From assembly GCA_946800325.1 (NCBI GenBank), contig OX326959.1, positions 46,189,566 through 46,253,565 on the forward strand: a stretch of 64,000 nt of DNA, given 5' to 3'. The notes under the pieces were generated by a model that was not told the origin of the DNA, ran no database searches, and was given only the letters and a program-made list of their open reading frames with translations. The position numbers were made by a program, and so were the translations under genes. Shown piece by piece: positions 10,847 through 23,400 of this stretch (within the stretch, counting starts at the first letter, position 1; every line of letters starts with the position of its first letter). Source of the stretch: Luzula sylvatica. Lineage: Eukaryota; Streptophyta; Magnoliopsida; Poales; Juncaceae.

Positions 10847-11246
10847 TCATTTATGAAATAATAATGCACAATACAAACAAAGTTCATGAAATCGAAGTGT
10901 GCATTCGATTCTTTGATGGAAATTTTTTAAATGAAGACAAAACAAGTATGAGATTTATCAAAATGGACAATTAAGTTTAAAAATTACTAAATTAACATTC
11001 TGAAAAGTCGAGAGTTTGTATTGTTGTCTGAACTTTCCCAGACCTAGGCTCTATATTTTTAATTTTACTCTCTAAACATGTATTATCCGTATTAGACACC
11101 ACAAGAAGAATGATATATTCAACCAATTATACTTTGTATAATATAATTGAATAAATTAACATAGGTATGTTATAAATTAGTGTATTATATAAGTATGGTA
11201 TAAACAATATGAAAAGAGAACTTTTTTTACAAGGTACACCGTACAT

Positions 11247-11807
11247 GTAGAGGTGACAATCGGACGGATCGGATCAGATGATTTCGAGTTTGGGTTGTTC
11301 GAATTGTCGAGTCATCGAGTTATTCAGATCGCGATCGTTCGGTTATGGGTCGTTTCGAATTTAGGTGGTTCGCTTTCTGATCATTTTCATTTTCGCTCGT
11401 TCGGTTCCAGATCATTTCGGTTTACGGATAGTTCGGTTTCGTTCTGTTTCGGTGATTATATTATTATACTACTAGAAATATTATTGCAATGTTATATTTT
11501 TGTTTTCAGTAATATATCATTATTGAATTTTCAAGTTATTTTTTATTTTTGGTCTTTGGTCTCCGATCAGTTCGGCTTAGTAAATTCTAAACCCGAAACC
11601 GAAGCACCGTAATCCGAAACGCCCCGCGATCGAACGACTGGCGTCCCGAATGATCCGTAACCAAACGACCCGCGGCTCGAATGACCGACGACCTGCGGCC
11701 GTAATGACTCGACGACCCATATGATCCGCAAACGGAAATGATATGAATCCGAAATCATCCGATCTGAACCCTATCCGACATCCGATCGTCACTTCTACTT
11801 ATTATGT
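11247..11807. mobile_element. Foldback element with inverted ends
   Basis: The ends mirror each other: GTAGAGGTGACAATCGGA on the left and, reverse-complemented, GTAGAAGTGACGATCGGA on the right, continuing through GATCGGAT and GATGATTTCG on both arms. The interior is made of TTCGG/GATC-rich words and is locally G+C-richer than its surroundings. No transposase is seen and no clear target duplication was found, so the superfamily is unassigned. Confidence 0.6.
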
Positions 11808-12399
11808 AATTTATACTTTATTTATATATTTTTATGATATACTAATTTATACTTTATTTATATTAATTTATTCGATTAATATTTTAAAGGCCAGAGTTGG
11901 TTATAGCGTGTATATTTAAATAGTACATGATTAAAATTAGGCTCTTGGCAATTCAAGTGTTTAAGGAAAATTAATGAATTGATCCGTGATAGGAAAAAAT
12001 TGAAAGTGTAACCATTCAAACATTGATATTTGTACAACCTCTCGATTTTTTAAAAGTAAGGGGTGTTAATTCAATAATTCCGAAACTCAGTTGTCTATTT
12101 CGGTAAATCCCAAACATAATTCGTCTACATTTCAAAAATTCCCTTCTTTGATTAACAACTTGCACTAAATCGTAAATTTGAATTTCCTAAGAAAAGTAAA
12201 AGAAATCGATTTTCTTACCAAATCATTTCAAGAAAAATTAAAAAAAAAATTACAAGAACAATTCATTCAAGAATTTATTAAGACTCAATAGCATCATGCG
12301 AGAGCAAACAAATCAAAGTAAAAACTTGGATTCACTTGGTTTAGTTTACTTCTTGACCACGCCAAATACAAAAAACAACTACCTAAAGGGTAACGAGGG

Positions 12400-12655
12400 A
12401 TTTGGCTAGATTTTGATCCGACTCTTCCTCCGATAAAATGAACATCTCAATGTGGATCTTGTACCACCTCCTCGGCATAGCGTTGACGGGGATACCTTCA
12501 TTTGCTACCGCCCACTGCAGAACGATGCTCTCTCTGACCGCTGACCTATCTTGATTTTCACGAACTAATAACGACGCTCATTCTCCCCATAAATGATGTG
12601 GAGGAATAAATGGGAGAATTCAACATGGCGGACCTTGTCCGTCAGATAAGCCTAC
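12400..12655 (-). pseudogene. Decayed gene fragment, unrecognised
   Basis: On the minus strand a possible acceptor (TTTTTGTAG) is followed by codons reading AYLTDKVRHVEF and later RESIVLQWAVANEGIP and RWYKIHIEMFILSEEE. The frame is interrupted once between these blocks. Base composition is clearly more gene-like than the flanks. I do not recognise the family. It may be a fragment captured by the neighbouring Helitron or a relic exon. Confidence 0.35.
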
Positions 12656-13129
12656 AAAAACAGACAGTGAAGCAAGAAAAGAAAAAAAATAAAAACAATA
12701 TCAATTATTAAACGATCTTAATATTACTTATTTTTTGTATTAGTAAAGTAAATTAATTAATTAACTAATTAATACGTATGAAATAATTGTAATTTATGTG
12801 CTTACGAGTAGTTGGTGTCCTCCAATATCTGATAAAAGTGATCCCAGAAACAAATATGATGATGATGAGAGATCATCACATATATAAACTACGTTAACAT
12901 AGACAAAAATATATATGAAGAAAATAATTGTAATTATTAGAAATAAAATGTTCTACTTAAATAGATTTAAGAAGAATTACATCCCAGTGAAGTTTGCATG
13001 TGTTACCAGCTCGCTCACACAAATTCAACCAAACGGACATCATGCAAATACATTAGTGTACTTTCATGTCAATGCATATCGGGTCTACGGTTGCCAAATC
13101 CAAAAGAAAATCAAATAAAATATTTAAAA

Positions 13130-13817
13130 CCCAAGTATATTCGTTTTAATTTAAAAAATTCATTATATATATTAGCTTCCATTTTTTTATATCCATATTA
13201 GCATATTTCCATACATATCTTTTTTATAATTTGAAGTTGTAAATATATTATGTAAGTAAGAACATACAATGTCAAAAGAATACATATTAACGTAACAGAA
13301 TTTTAAGTGTTGTTATTTATTTTAAAAAAAATTATAACAATAAGAATTCCATATAATACTAAGTAGATTATATTTGTATTTTTAATCAAACAATTTTAAT
13401 ATTAAAATTTACAAAAAACTAGTAGAAACACAAATAGTTTATCCATTCAAATAACGTCATAAATTATAACAATAAGAATTCCATATAATACTAAGTAAGA
13501 TTTACTATTTTATATTTGATATTGTATTAAATATTATGAATAACAGTGATATAATATATGTTGGTATGTTTTTTCATAAAATTGTATTATACCGCATATA
13601 TTATTATACAACGTATTATTATTTGATTAAGAAATAACTTTTTTTCCTATCGTGATGTACAATAATTATAAAACATATACATAATTATATATAGATGAGA
13701 TCAAATAATTTTATTTTGAAATGATATTGTCAATATTATCATACAAATGTATATTTTTGTATTATAGTGAAAAATATAATTAACATTATCGCCGCATAGC
13801 GCGAGTGATTCTCCTAG
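13130..13817 (+). mobile_element. Non-autonomous Helitron, copy 2
   Basis: The 3' end has the hairpin CGCCGCATAGCGCGAG, a short spacer and CTAG followed by T. It shares an extended match with the copy ending at 32,443 (ATCCATATTA, TTATGTAAG, CATATAATACTAAGTA, ATAGTTTATCCAT, and the whole 3' 300 bp). No Rep/helicase coding sequence. The 5' boundary is approximate, since no clear TC start was found. Confidence 0.65.
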
Positions 13818-13829
13818 TAGAATATAAAA

Positions 13830-15210
13830 AGGTTGTTGTATATCCCGATTGTTATTAATTTTGTAAGTTTTAGTTTAGCTTGATGTAAGAGGTTCGAACT
13901 AGGCCGATATATTTTAAAAGATAGAATTAAAAGCTAATATTTGTTTAACATTTTCTCTCTATTATCCATAGAAGAATTCGACCAACAATTTTTATGTTTT
14001 AGTCTGTGGTGTATTATGTAAATTATGAATGATGTTTTGTAATTATGAAAATTCATATATTTAGGTTCGCCTAATTTGTTCCTTTTGAAGGATAAATTAC
14101 TTGAATGTTAATTTAGTAATTAAAAAATATAACACTTAGAATTTAATTTAAAATTTAATGAGTTTAAGAAGAGAGTATACAAGAGTAAAATGGTCATTAA
14201 CGAAAAATAATTCCTCAATCCTAACATATAATGGACTAACATAACAATAGGGATTAAATAAAAAGAAAGGTTTGAGATAGGTTTTTTTTTTGAGTTCCGA
14301 GAAGTTGTTTTTTTTTTAAATAAAAAAAGATAGTTTTTTTTAATAAATAAAAATCGACTTGTGCATTTCATGAATGTGCACTTTGTATGTACGACATCAA
14401 TAGAAACACGATACATGACATTCTGTGTGCACTCCATATATACTCCACGGATACACATTCCCTATGCACTCCATATGCACGCCACATGTCGCTTTCCTAT
14501 TGATGGCGTGCACATGGGAGTGAAAATCCAATTTCAGCAAAAAAAATTAAAATTTTCTGTGTGGTATTGCCTTAAATGAACGATTGATAACTCCGACAAA
14601 CACACATCTTCTAGAGTTAGTTCAACATGGAACAATTGATGGCTCGAACAAATACACACCACCACCAACGTGATGTATTCAACAAAAGTTTTTAATTCAT
14701 GACTCCAGCATGCACACGATGCAATTATGCAGAATATGATATATTCTCAAATCATGTATGTATATATAAATACAAATCCATTTCCCAAGATAATTTAAGT
14801 TGATTGATGATATTAAAATTACAAGTGATGAACATTTAAAAATATTTTCCCAAAAAATCATGAAGTTTACATTCATATATAATAATATTACTAAAGATAC
14901 GTTGTCCATGAAAAAAATAGTAGCTAAAAATGTCAAAATTATGATTAAACTCTCGTAATATCAAACAATTTTTTTCAAAAACTTATTAAATTAATTTTTT
15001 TTTGTTATGATTTGAAAAATATAAATTTTATCCTTGCAATCAATTTTAAATTTTAAATATGTATATTCCTACAAAATAATAAGTGCATAATGTCTATTTT
15101 TCAGTCACTATTTCGTTTTTACAAAAAATCAAAATAATATGCAATATAATTATCTAATTTGACATGAATGATTTTCGTTTGAAATTAAACTTATAATAAA
15201 TTAAGTCCGT
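13830..15210. other. Intergenic A/T-rich region, no gene
   Basis: No convincing exon on either strand. Near 14,340-14,480 there is a reiterated stretch of CACTCCATAT / TACTCCACGG / GCACTCCATATGCACG words. The small open frames here have no family features. Confidence 0.3.
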
Positions 15211-15221
15211 CGAAGCGGAAC

Positions 15222-15269
15222 GAGATCACCTCTAGCTTTATTTAAGAGATCACCTCTAGCTTTATTTAA
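15222..15269. repeat. 24-bp perfect direct tandem duplication
   Basis: The word GAGATCACCTCTAGC plus TTTATTTAA occurs twice head to tail without a mismatch. It lies about 240 bp beyond the stop codon of the PLAC8 gene. Confidence 0.75.
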
Positions 15270-15508
15270 GATGAGAATTTGTGTGTTTAAATTATACAAC
15301 AAACCCAAAAAGATTATGCATTTCGGCCCAAATTGTATATGTCCTTATTCAAATTGGGCCCAATCACTTCTAAGTAAAAAAAGTATCATATTAAAAATTG
15401 TTTAAATAAGTTCTCTAATAAAAAATAAAAAAGGAATACTCCAGTCTCTCACTCCAAAACCTATATCGAAAACCACATTTTTCATATATATCATAATTAA
15501 CATCATCA

Positions 15509-16856
15509 TTACAAAGGTTGCATCTCTAGATCGGTGTGTTCATCATTCTTATGTTGCGCGTCAGTATCACTTGTGCCAGCAGAATTTGCACGGACCTGAT
15601 CCGCATCCATTTGTTGCACCGGAGGCGGGTTCACCATTGTCATTTCTGAGATCGAGTTATCAGAGAGGCGGTTCTTCATTTCTCTGTGCTCTTGGCATAT
15701 GGCACACCAGTGTAAACAACAGTGCACTGCACATGGATCACATGGCGAATTCTACATAAAAAAAAACAGGGCCAAATTGTAAAAATTGACATTAATGCCC
15801 AATTTCGCATATAATAACAAATAATTATAAAATTCAGGATGAAGGGCATTGTTGAAATTTCCTAAGTTTTGTAGGGGTATTTAATATTTATGATATTTCA
15901 CATAAATCATAATAACAAATAATAACAAACTAGGACTGGATAACAGTACCTTGAGATGGTATTTCTTTTGGAGAGATTGTCGGAATAAGCCGGTATAAAT
16001 GCCACACATCCACCAAGCGAACAATAAACCTTCTCCGATTAGAAATGAAGTTCTCGGGTCTATTACCACTCCATGGAATAAGGCTGTCGCTATTCCGACC
16101 GCTATTCCGCCTTCTATGCATAGAGCGTGGCATATGCATGGTTTCGTCCATGGAATATCCTCTCTCATTCTCTCCATGTTTCGACCGTATAGCACGCATG
16201 GGCAGAATAGTCCTGTCCAACCTAGAGAATAGAATTATTGAGAGAAAAAAATGAGCTGATTTAATGTTATGCTTCGAAGGGATGTTACATGTTAGTAATA
16301 TTTTGAGGTTTTGTAGGGTGGCAAGGTTGAAATAAGAAAAGCTTACAGCTTTCAGTATCTTCTGTGCAACCGAATATTCCAGAAGTCCATGGCTCGTCAG
16401 ATGGGGGTGAATAACTCTCAGGTAAATGTTGCCCACACTCACCACACCTCCTCACTTCCAACTATTATGTAAATGAATTAAGCAATGAAGAAAGATAGAT
16501 GTGAACGATTAGCCTAAAATTCGCCCAAATCAACAATCAAAATGGAAATACTATACTGCTGGGACTGGAATTCGCCAATTCAGGATGGAATTACTTAGAT
16601 TAAACTTTGTATAAGTTTAAGAACTTCAATAAACCATGACAAAGTAATGAATTAGATCGTGAATCAGTTCTCAGTAGACGAATCCAGGAACATGAACAAA
16701 AATTCTACGAAAGAACGGGCCAGAACGCAAAATAATGAAAAAGGAAGAAACCTGGGAAACTTGAACGGGAAGGTTGAGTTCGCCGGGCCGGATCTCCTCT
16801 AACGGCACATCCGCATCCGCTTGATCCTTCCTTAGCTTCACATATCTGTCCCCCAT
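15509..16856 (-). CDS. PLAC8-family protein, cell number regulator 6-like
   Basis: Four exons (16856-16752, 16461-16347, 16221-15950, 15751-15509) give a 244-aa protein with GT-AG introns. The start MGDRYVKL and the following [10 protein letters not shown] block fit the CNR6-like subgroup. A CxxC pair (RRCGECGQ) is followed by the PLAC8 Cys-rich core [15 protein letters not shown] and a second Cys cluster, [21 protein letters not shown]. Between them are hydrophobic segments ([14 protein letters not shown] and [21 protein letters not shown]) that probably cross or enter the membrane. It ends in a polar tail (DLEMQPL). Relatives act in organ-size control or divalent-metal transport at the plasma membrane; which applies here is unknown. 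The 5' UTR next to the ATG is CT-rich on the plus strand (16,857-16,893). Confidence 0.92.
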
Positions 16857-17299
16857 CTCTCTCTCTTTTCTCTCTCTATCTCTCTCTCTCTCTCCGGGAA
16901 CTGTACTTGCAAGGAAATAGCGGTCCGCTGGATCTGGAAAGTAAATTCTCCTTTTAAGTTACTTACCGGAGAAGATTGATTCCTCTCCAGTTTAATTTTA
17001 AACTGGAGGGTCTAGTGATTGTAATTTGTATTGCATATTTGTCTGACTATTTGTATTTTAGGAACTACAATTGTTTTTTGTTTTGTTTTTAAGCTGAAAC
17101 AATTATATGCATGTAATGAAGTCTATAAATTCAGCAATAAAAAGAAATATTGAATGAATACAATTTTTTTTTAACACCATTTGTGATTTGTTAGGTGATA
17201 ATAATCTAACTAAAATGACAAATTACAAAAATAATAATAAATGTGTTGGTTCGTGTTTTTAATAAAAATTCCTTATTGGTCCCCAACATCTTAAAAGTG

Positions 17300-17965
17300 T
17301 GTTTGGACGGTGACAAAGTAGATGCAGTGTTTTAAATATCACTGATATGGACCGGTATGTCGGTTTCATATCTATAATCAATGTCCCTCCGTTACGATGT
17401 GCCCCGTATCGATTGAGTAAATCTGTCGACCGATACACGGACCGATATGGGCCGATATTTGGACCGGATTTGAACCGATTTGGATTTAAAACATAATTTA
17501 TTTTGAATATTATTTTGGACTGGCCCATCTTTTAACAATATTTTCATTAATATTTTTGGCCCAATTATTTTCATCTCTTTTTTTCACGTAAATGAAATCG
17601 ATTTTGATCCGGACGAAGTTAGATTTTCATTGGGGCACCCGCATCTATACCGATGGTTAATGAACACGATTTCGTGATTTAGTTTATTGTATTATTTATA
17701 AATTTTATGTTATAATTTTCAATGTATCTTTAGTTTAACCCGACATTTATGTGTAGTGTTGAATTTTGAATATTAATCATCTCAAATTTAAATTAGTTTA
17801 AGAAACTCAATATAAATTAATGTTATAATAATCAATTTAATATATTAATATTAAAAAGTACAGCACCGCTATACCACTGATATTTTCCGCTATGAATCCG
17901 TTATGTCGGTCATATCTCTTATCGGTGACTGACCGATCTGTAAGCGATATGCGATATCTGTAACA
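17300..17965. repeat. Repeat element with GATATC-rich inverted ends
   Basis: The left part (AAATATCACTGATATGGACCG onward, about 17,330) and right part (CCGATCTGTAAGCGATATGCGATATC, ending about 17,965) carry mirrored GATAT/ACCGAT words, with A/T-rich filler between. It looks like a decayed DNA transposon. The inverted arms are imperfect and boundaries are uncertain. Confidence 0.4.
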
Positions 17966-18293
17966 TTGAGTAGATGAGAGAAATGATTTAATGTTTTTAT
18001 GAGAATATTAGTAAGTGAGAATTACATTGTTATGTTTGAGTTTATATAGAAATCCTACATAATGTAAAACATTTTCATGAAATATGAGAAAAATAATTCC
18101 AATAAAAATGATGATAATGATTCTCATATCATTTACAAAAATACTTTCATTTATTATGTTGTTTATTATTTGAAATATTTTTTTTTCTTTATTTATAATA
18201 AAATATAATTAGATAATTGTAGTAAAATTAAAATAATTATTATATTTACTTAAAAAAAATAATTTATACATTTAATATAATATAATAATATAA

Positions 18294-19276
18294 GGAAAAT
18301 TTTGGTTTGTAGACGAAATAAGTTTGCAAATGATTAAAATAGCAACATAGTTTGATAATACCTGAAATAACACTCTCGACTTTTGAAAAGTCGAGAGATG
18401 TTAAAATCATCGACTTTTCAAAAGTCGAGAATTATTAAACATATTTAAACAGATATAATTACAATTACCAAAGCTCTCGACTTTTGAAAAGTCGAGAGAA
18501 ATCTCGTTGAGAGGTTTCAAATTATGATATATTTCCCCAGATTTTACCATAACATCATCTATGTTCTAATTAGTATATTTAATTAAAATGATAACTAGTA
18601 CACGTTAGCTATTAACTTAACATATAATTAATGTTTATTCGAATTCATAAATTGAATAAATTTTAATGAATATTTAATGATATGTTCTGATTATCACGTT
18701 AATTAAATGTAATAGTACAAATATGAAGAATACGGCAGGTACATTTTGGAGTACAATAAAATTTTATATATATATTTTTCAACGCATGAACAGTACTGAT
18801 ATTAAAAAAAAATACTCTCCTCCAAAATGTACCTGCCGTATTCTCCATATTTGTACTGTTGCATTTAATTAACGTGATAATTATAACATATCCTTAAATA
18901 TTCATTAAAATTTATTCAAATTTATGAATTCGAATAAATATTAATTATGTATTAAGTCAATAGCTAACGTGTACTAATTATCATTTTAATTAAATATACT
19001 AATTAGAACATATATGATGTTATGGTAAAATTTGGGGAAATATATCATAATTTGAAACCTCTCAACTTTTGAAAAGTGGAGAGATTTCTCTCGACTTTTC
19101 AAAAGTCGAGAGTTTTGGTGATTGTAATTATATCTGTTTAAATCTGTTTAATAATTCTCGACTTTTGAAAAGTCGATCATTTTAACATCTCGAGAGTGTT
19201 ATTTCAGGAATTATCAAACTATGTTGGCTATTTTGATCATTTGCAAACTTATTTCGTCTACAAACCAAAATTTCCC
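18294..19276. mobile_element. Mutator-like foldback element, 983 bp
   Basis: A long inverted repeat: arms of about 455 bp (18,294-18,750 and about 18,820-19,276) are near-identical, with a loop of about 70 bp. The termini are GGAAAATTTTGG on the left and GGGAAATTTTGG on the right (reverse complement). Both ends are flanked by the same 9-mer, ATAATATAA (18,285-18,293 and 19,277-19,285). A 9-bp target duplication is typical of Mutator-like elements. No transposase, so non-autonomous. The arms contain nested 25-nt near-perfect palindromes built on CTCTCGACTTTT (18,373-18,397 and 18,474-18,498), partly decayed in the right arm. A transcript would fold into a long hairpin. Confidence 0.85.
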
Positions 19277-19807
19277 ATAATATAATCCTAATTATAATTA
19301 AATTGTAATTTTATTTATTTTAAAGAAATCCAGAGAGGGATATCTTCCTTCCAAATATTTTTTATATATTATTAAATTATAATTGCATTAAATTTAAATA
19401 TTAATTCATAAAACGGAGTATAAATAATTGTACAAAATAATATATAATAATACTCAATTATAGATTAAATTTTTTTTAAAAAATATCAGACAATATAGGT
19501 GAATAGAACATATAATTGATCCTAACGATCATTTCATAAATGCATAAATTAAAGAGGATTTACATTCCTAGGAATCTAAATTTTCAATCCAATCACATTA
19601 CCGCGACCCAAACGCACCTTAACATTTTTTTTTCTCCTTAAATGCAACACCTCAACATGGCGATTATTTCATCTAATAAAAAAAACGCAAATAACGAATG
19701 CTATTAGAAAAAAAGACATAGAAGGATAAATTAAAATAAGAGACCTGGAATTAAAAAATCAAATGCTAACCCCCAATTAGAGAGAAAAAATGTATAAGAA
19801 TAACATT

Positions 19808-22782
19808 TTATTCGGTCTTATTTCGTCGCACAATCTTGTTGATGAATTGCTTTTCACGCTTGTATCTGTTTTTTAGTCAAAAAAAAGAAAAGAAAAGAAA
19901 AAAGAAATAACACATTATTCAAGGGTAATTTATGAAAAAATCACATTAGAATAAATTAGCGGTGAATTTAATGCTTACATTGCAGTGACAGAAATGGAGA
20001 AACAAATTATTCCAACGGCGAAATGAATGGGAAACGTTTCCCAAAATTTGTCCTTATTCAAAAATATTTTTTCTGATAAAATCGTCGCGAGGCTGGAAAA
20101 TAACAAAAATCGCCAACCAGATGGCATGCATTCGAAGAACGAAAATGAAGAAAAGTCCTGTTAAATTGAAAAAAAAAATAGTAATAGTTTCATAAATGTC
20201 CCTCAAGTTTGTATAATTACATTGTAGTATAATTTCAGAAAAAGAAAAGAAACATACCTGGAAATAGTTCTTTATAAACATCACAGAATATCCGATCCTT
20301 AAAAGCATATCTATCATACATGGTCAAGAAACAAAATTCCAAAAGACCCCTATGAAATCATAAAACTAAAAAATGAGAAATATCAAATATACCCCTCTAA
20401 AATAATACAACTTTATCATAAGGGTTATGTAACTTTTATACCAGTACCAATGATAGTTTTCTTTTTTCGGGGGCATAAATGATATTTTGATGTTTTGAAG
20501 GTTATATACAAAATAATTCATCAAAAAAGGATACTTATTGAATTGGCAAAGATTAATCCAAGAGCCCCATAAGATCGAATTAATGACACGTTTAACCCAA
20601 TATAAATAACAGAGAAACACAACAAATAAGTGTTGGATTTCTTCAATTGTTTCTCGTTTGCTACTGCATGTAAAAACGCCTCCGAGGTCCCTGAAAAAAT
20701 TGCAAATCGCATGAATTTGGAGAATCTAAATATTTAATGTTCAATTAGAATTAATGTTGATAAAAATGAGAAACCATTCATTGCAAGGGCGATAATGTAA
20801 AAGCAGTAGTATTTTAACGCAATTGGAGCTTCTCCATCACTCCATTTTTGGCCATAAAGTAATCTGATTAATGAATATGAATAACTTGGCCCAAATGCAA
20901 GCACCACAAACCCTAAAAAGATACAAAAAAGTTAGTGATTAAATAATAAATATATATATAAAAAGAAAAGGAAAAGAGAATTTAATGAGGGACCTATTAA
21001 TAAAATAAGCTTCAGAGCCTCATATAAAGAGGATTTTAAGCGAATAATTGCTTCTTGAGATTTTCCTGTCATGAGAAAATAAATAAATAAAGATATTATA
21101 TTAGCACCATATGAAAATTGAGAATTTTGCAAGGAAAAACCCTGCATAAGACTAAATTGCAAAAAAGCCCCTACATTACGACTAATCTGTAATTTTTCAT
21201 TGATCAAGTTTTTTTTGCAGATTAAGCATAATGCAGGGACTTTTTGCAAATTACCATATGAAATTTAATAGAAATCTTTTTTTCAAGAATATAAAAGAAA
21301 GAACCTGAAGATAACTTTGCAAAAGTAGCATATGAGCTCTCCTCAAAAGGAAGAAAAATCATTCTCACAACCAAACTACCTATAAATATAAAGAAGAACT
21401 TGAATTATAGATTAAAATTTTGAAAAAAATTAAGGGCCGTCGCGTAATAACATGCAAACATGCCTAATTTGTCGACGAGTCCATATACAGCTTGATTATA
21501 TGGTGTGTCTAAGTACACAAGAACTAATTTCTCCCCTTCTTGTAATATTAATTTTCTAAAGGACTGCCCCGTAAATATCATGCACATGTGCCACAGTTTC
21601 TTATCAAACTCCATTAAATTACTCAACCTAAAAAGTAACAAATGGGAGAAGTGAAGTACCAAATTTTTTAAGGGTATAAGCGTAAAATTACAAAGAGAAA
21701 TGCAAACCTAAAAGGAAAAAGATACGAAGGTTTGATTATTTTGAATATAAAAAAATACGCCCAATATCCAATAAAGAAACAAGCCGAATAGGCAACTCGC
21801 GACAGAGCAAATATTATCTCTTTTTCCTGAAAAAGTTAACAAAAAGGGATTTTTACACATATACCCTTGCGAGTTTCTATATTATTAAAATATAATAATA
21901 TTACCATGTTAACTTTTCTGACGATCAATATATAAGTGGTTAAACAGCGAAGAAATGTCGCAGCAGTTTCAGTAACCAATCTCAATCTTAACAAAACCAA
22001 ATTTTGAGAGAGAATATAAAGAGGCTCTGATAATAACTCTAATATACACGCAAATCCTGCATTTTTTAAACTTGCAAATTAGATAAAAGTAAATATAAAA
22101 ATGAAACGATGTTTTTTAAAAAAAAGTTAAAAGGTAAAATAACCGTTTATTAGAATGGCTTGACCATAAGGGTCAGAAAAGTTGAGATCTTTTAACCAGA
22201 ACACAAGGGCGCAACCGCAAATAGTGACAAATATCCCAATTGGGAATGAAATCCATGCTACCTTTAATAACCGTGCTGCGTTTTTCTCCATTGATCCATC
22301 ATTACTACGCTCAAAATTCAAATTTAATTCAATCTGATTATTTAGCACTCGAATAGATGCATCTGTTAGGGGAAATTAAACCATACCTCATAACTTCGGT
22401 ACGCAAACAAGCTCTTCTGAAACCCTCTCTGCTCAGAAACAATACACAAGTGACGAACAATTGAAATTGCACTGCGTAAAGCTGAAAAAAAAAATTAAAA
22501 TTGCTAAGAATTTGAGGATTGAAAAGTTTGAAATTAGAAAGAAATAGAAAGGATTGAATTGAAGAAATTACTGCATAATCTGCAGCAGTGAGGTGCCTAA
22601 TTATCCACGAATTGAAGATGAACGGAATGCCTCTTGATATAAATTGTGTAGCTGAATAATAGCAAAAAGTTATAAAATTGAATCATACAGAAAGATCGAA
22701 ACTTGTACATGTATAAAGAGAAAGAGAAAACAAGGAACTAACCCATCAGGTACTTCAAAGTATGAGTCATGGGAGTCGCCAT
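19808..22782 (-). CDS. RFT1: RFT1-like lipid-linked oligosaccharide translocation protein
   Basis: Multi-span ER membrane protein of the MOP flippase superfamily, required for use of Man5GlcNAc2-PP-dolichol in N-glycosylation. Fourteen exons (22782-22743, 22651-22572, 22481-22387, 22304-22144, 22056-21905, 21826-21708, 21627-21464, 21379-21305, 21065-20994, 20912-20775, 20690-20535, 20310-20258, 20157-19979, 19865-19808) give 513 aa, typical of the family. Landmarks: [125 protein letters not shown] and a basic tail [10 protein letters not shown]. Intron 7 uses a GC donor (TTAG|GCATGT). The exon 3/4 junction rests on an about 80-bp intron chosen to keep frame, and is the least certain join. 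Introns 8 and 11 carry family B- and A-like repeats. Confidence 0.95.
21118..21255. repeat. Family B foldback repeat in RFT1 intron 8
   Basis: The left part has GCATAAGACTAAATTGCAAA then AAGCCCCTACATTA; the right part mirrors it with TTTTTTGCAGATTAAGCATA then ATGCAGGGACTTTTTGCAAA. The termini are AATTTTGCAA / GCAAATTACC. Closely similar units lie in introns of the ureidoglycine aminohydrolase, TMEM135-like and helicase genes. Confidence 0.6.
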
Positions 22783-23179
22783 TGGATTGAATCTAGCGAT
22801 AGAATTAGAAAGCTTCAGTTCGGAACGATATAAATTACTAGAAGGCCTGATCGAAGAAATTTATCTGATTTTTCCCGGTATAAGAGTGTCTCTTGGAGGA
22901 GGAGGACGGAGAAGATAGAGGGCACTGGCCGGCGGGCGGCGGGCGGCGGACGGAAGAGAGGGAGAGAAGCAACGACCGGAGGAACAAGGGAAGCTTTGTA
23001 ACGGCCACCGTGACACGTTATTTGGCAACGGCCATGTCAGCACTAAATTGAATATGGGCCTCCAATAAACGCCCAACAAGAGGTTGTAACTTTCTTTTTT
23101 ATGAAAGATATAAATCTTTAAATTGAAAGCCCAACTAGTGAACTAGAGATCATAATTTATAAGTTAAATTGTATGTGTA

Positions 23180-23400
23180 CTGACCCCTGAAAAATCTCAA
23201 AATATCACATAAACCCCTACAAAATGTGAAAATATCACGGATATCCTAAAAATGTAGGGAAATATCAAGCACTAAATTGATGATATTTGTTCCGAAAGTG
23301 TGCTCGAACTAGTTTTGTGTCAATATATATCATACTTATATAAAATATTAAAAATATATGTACGAGATTTTGTAGGGTATAGGTGAAATTCCGCCTATGG
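23180..23400. repeat. Family A foldback repeat, intergenic copy
   Basis: AAAATATCACATAAACCCC and AAAATATCACGGATATCC on the left are mirrored by GTAGGGTATAGGTGAAATTCC on the right (ending about 23,395). The interior is A/T-rich and unrelated to the other copies. Confidence 0.5.

Noticed and set aside
10533..10850. 105-codon minus-strand frame rich in Tyr, Ile and Phe
   Set aside because: Low-complexity A/T sequence that lies wholly inside a Helitron 3' end.
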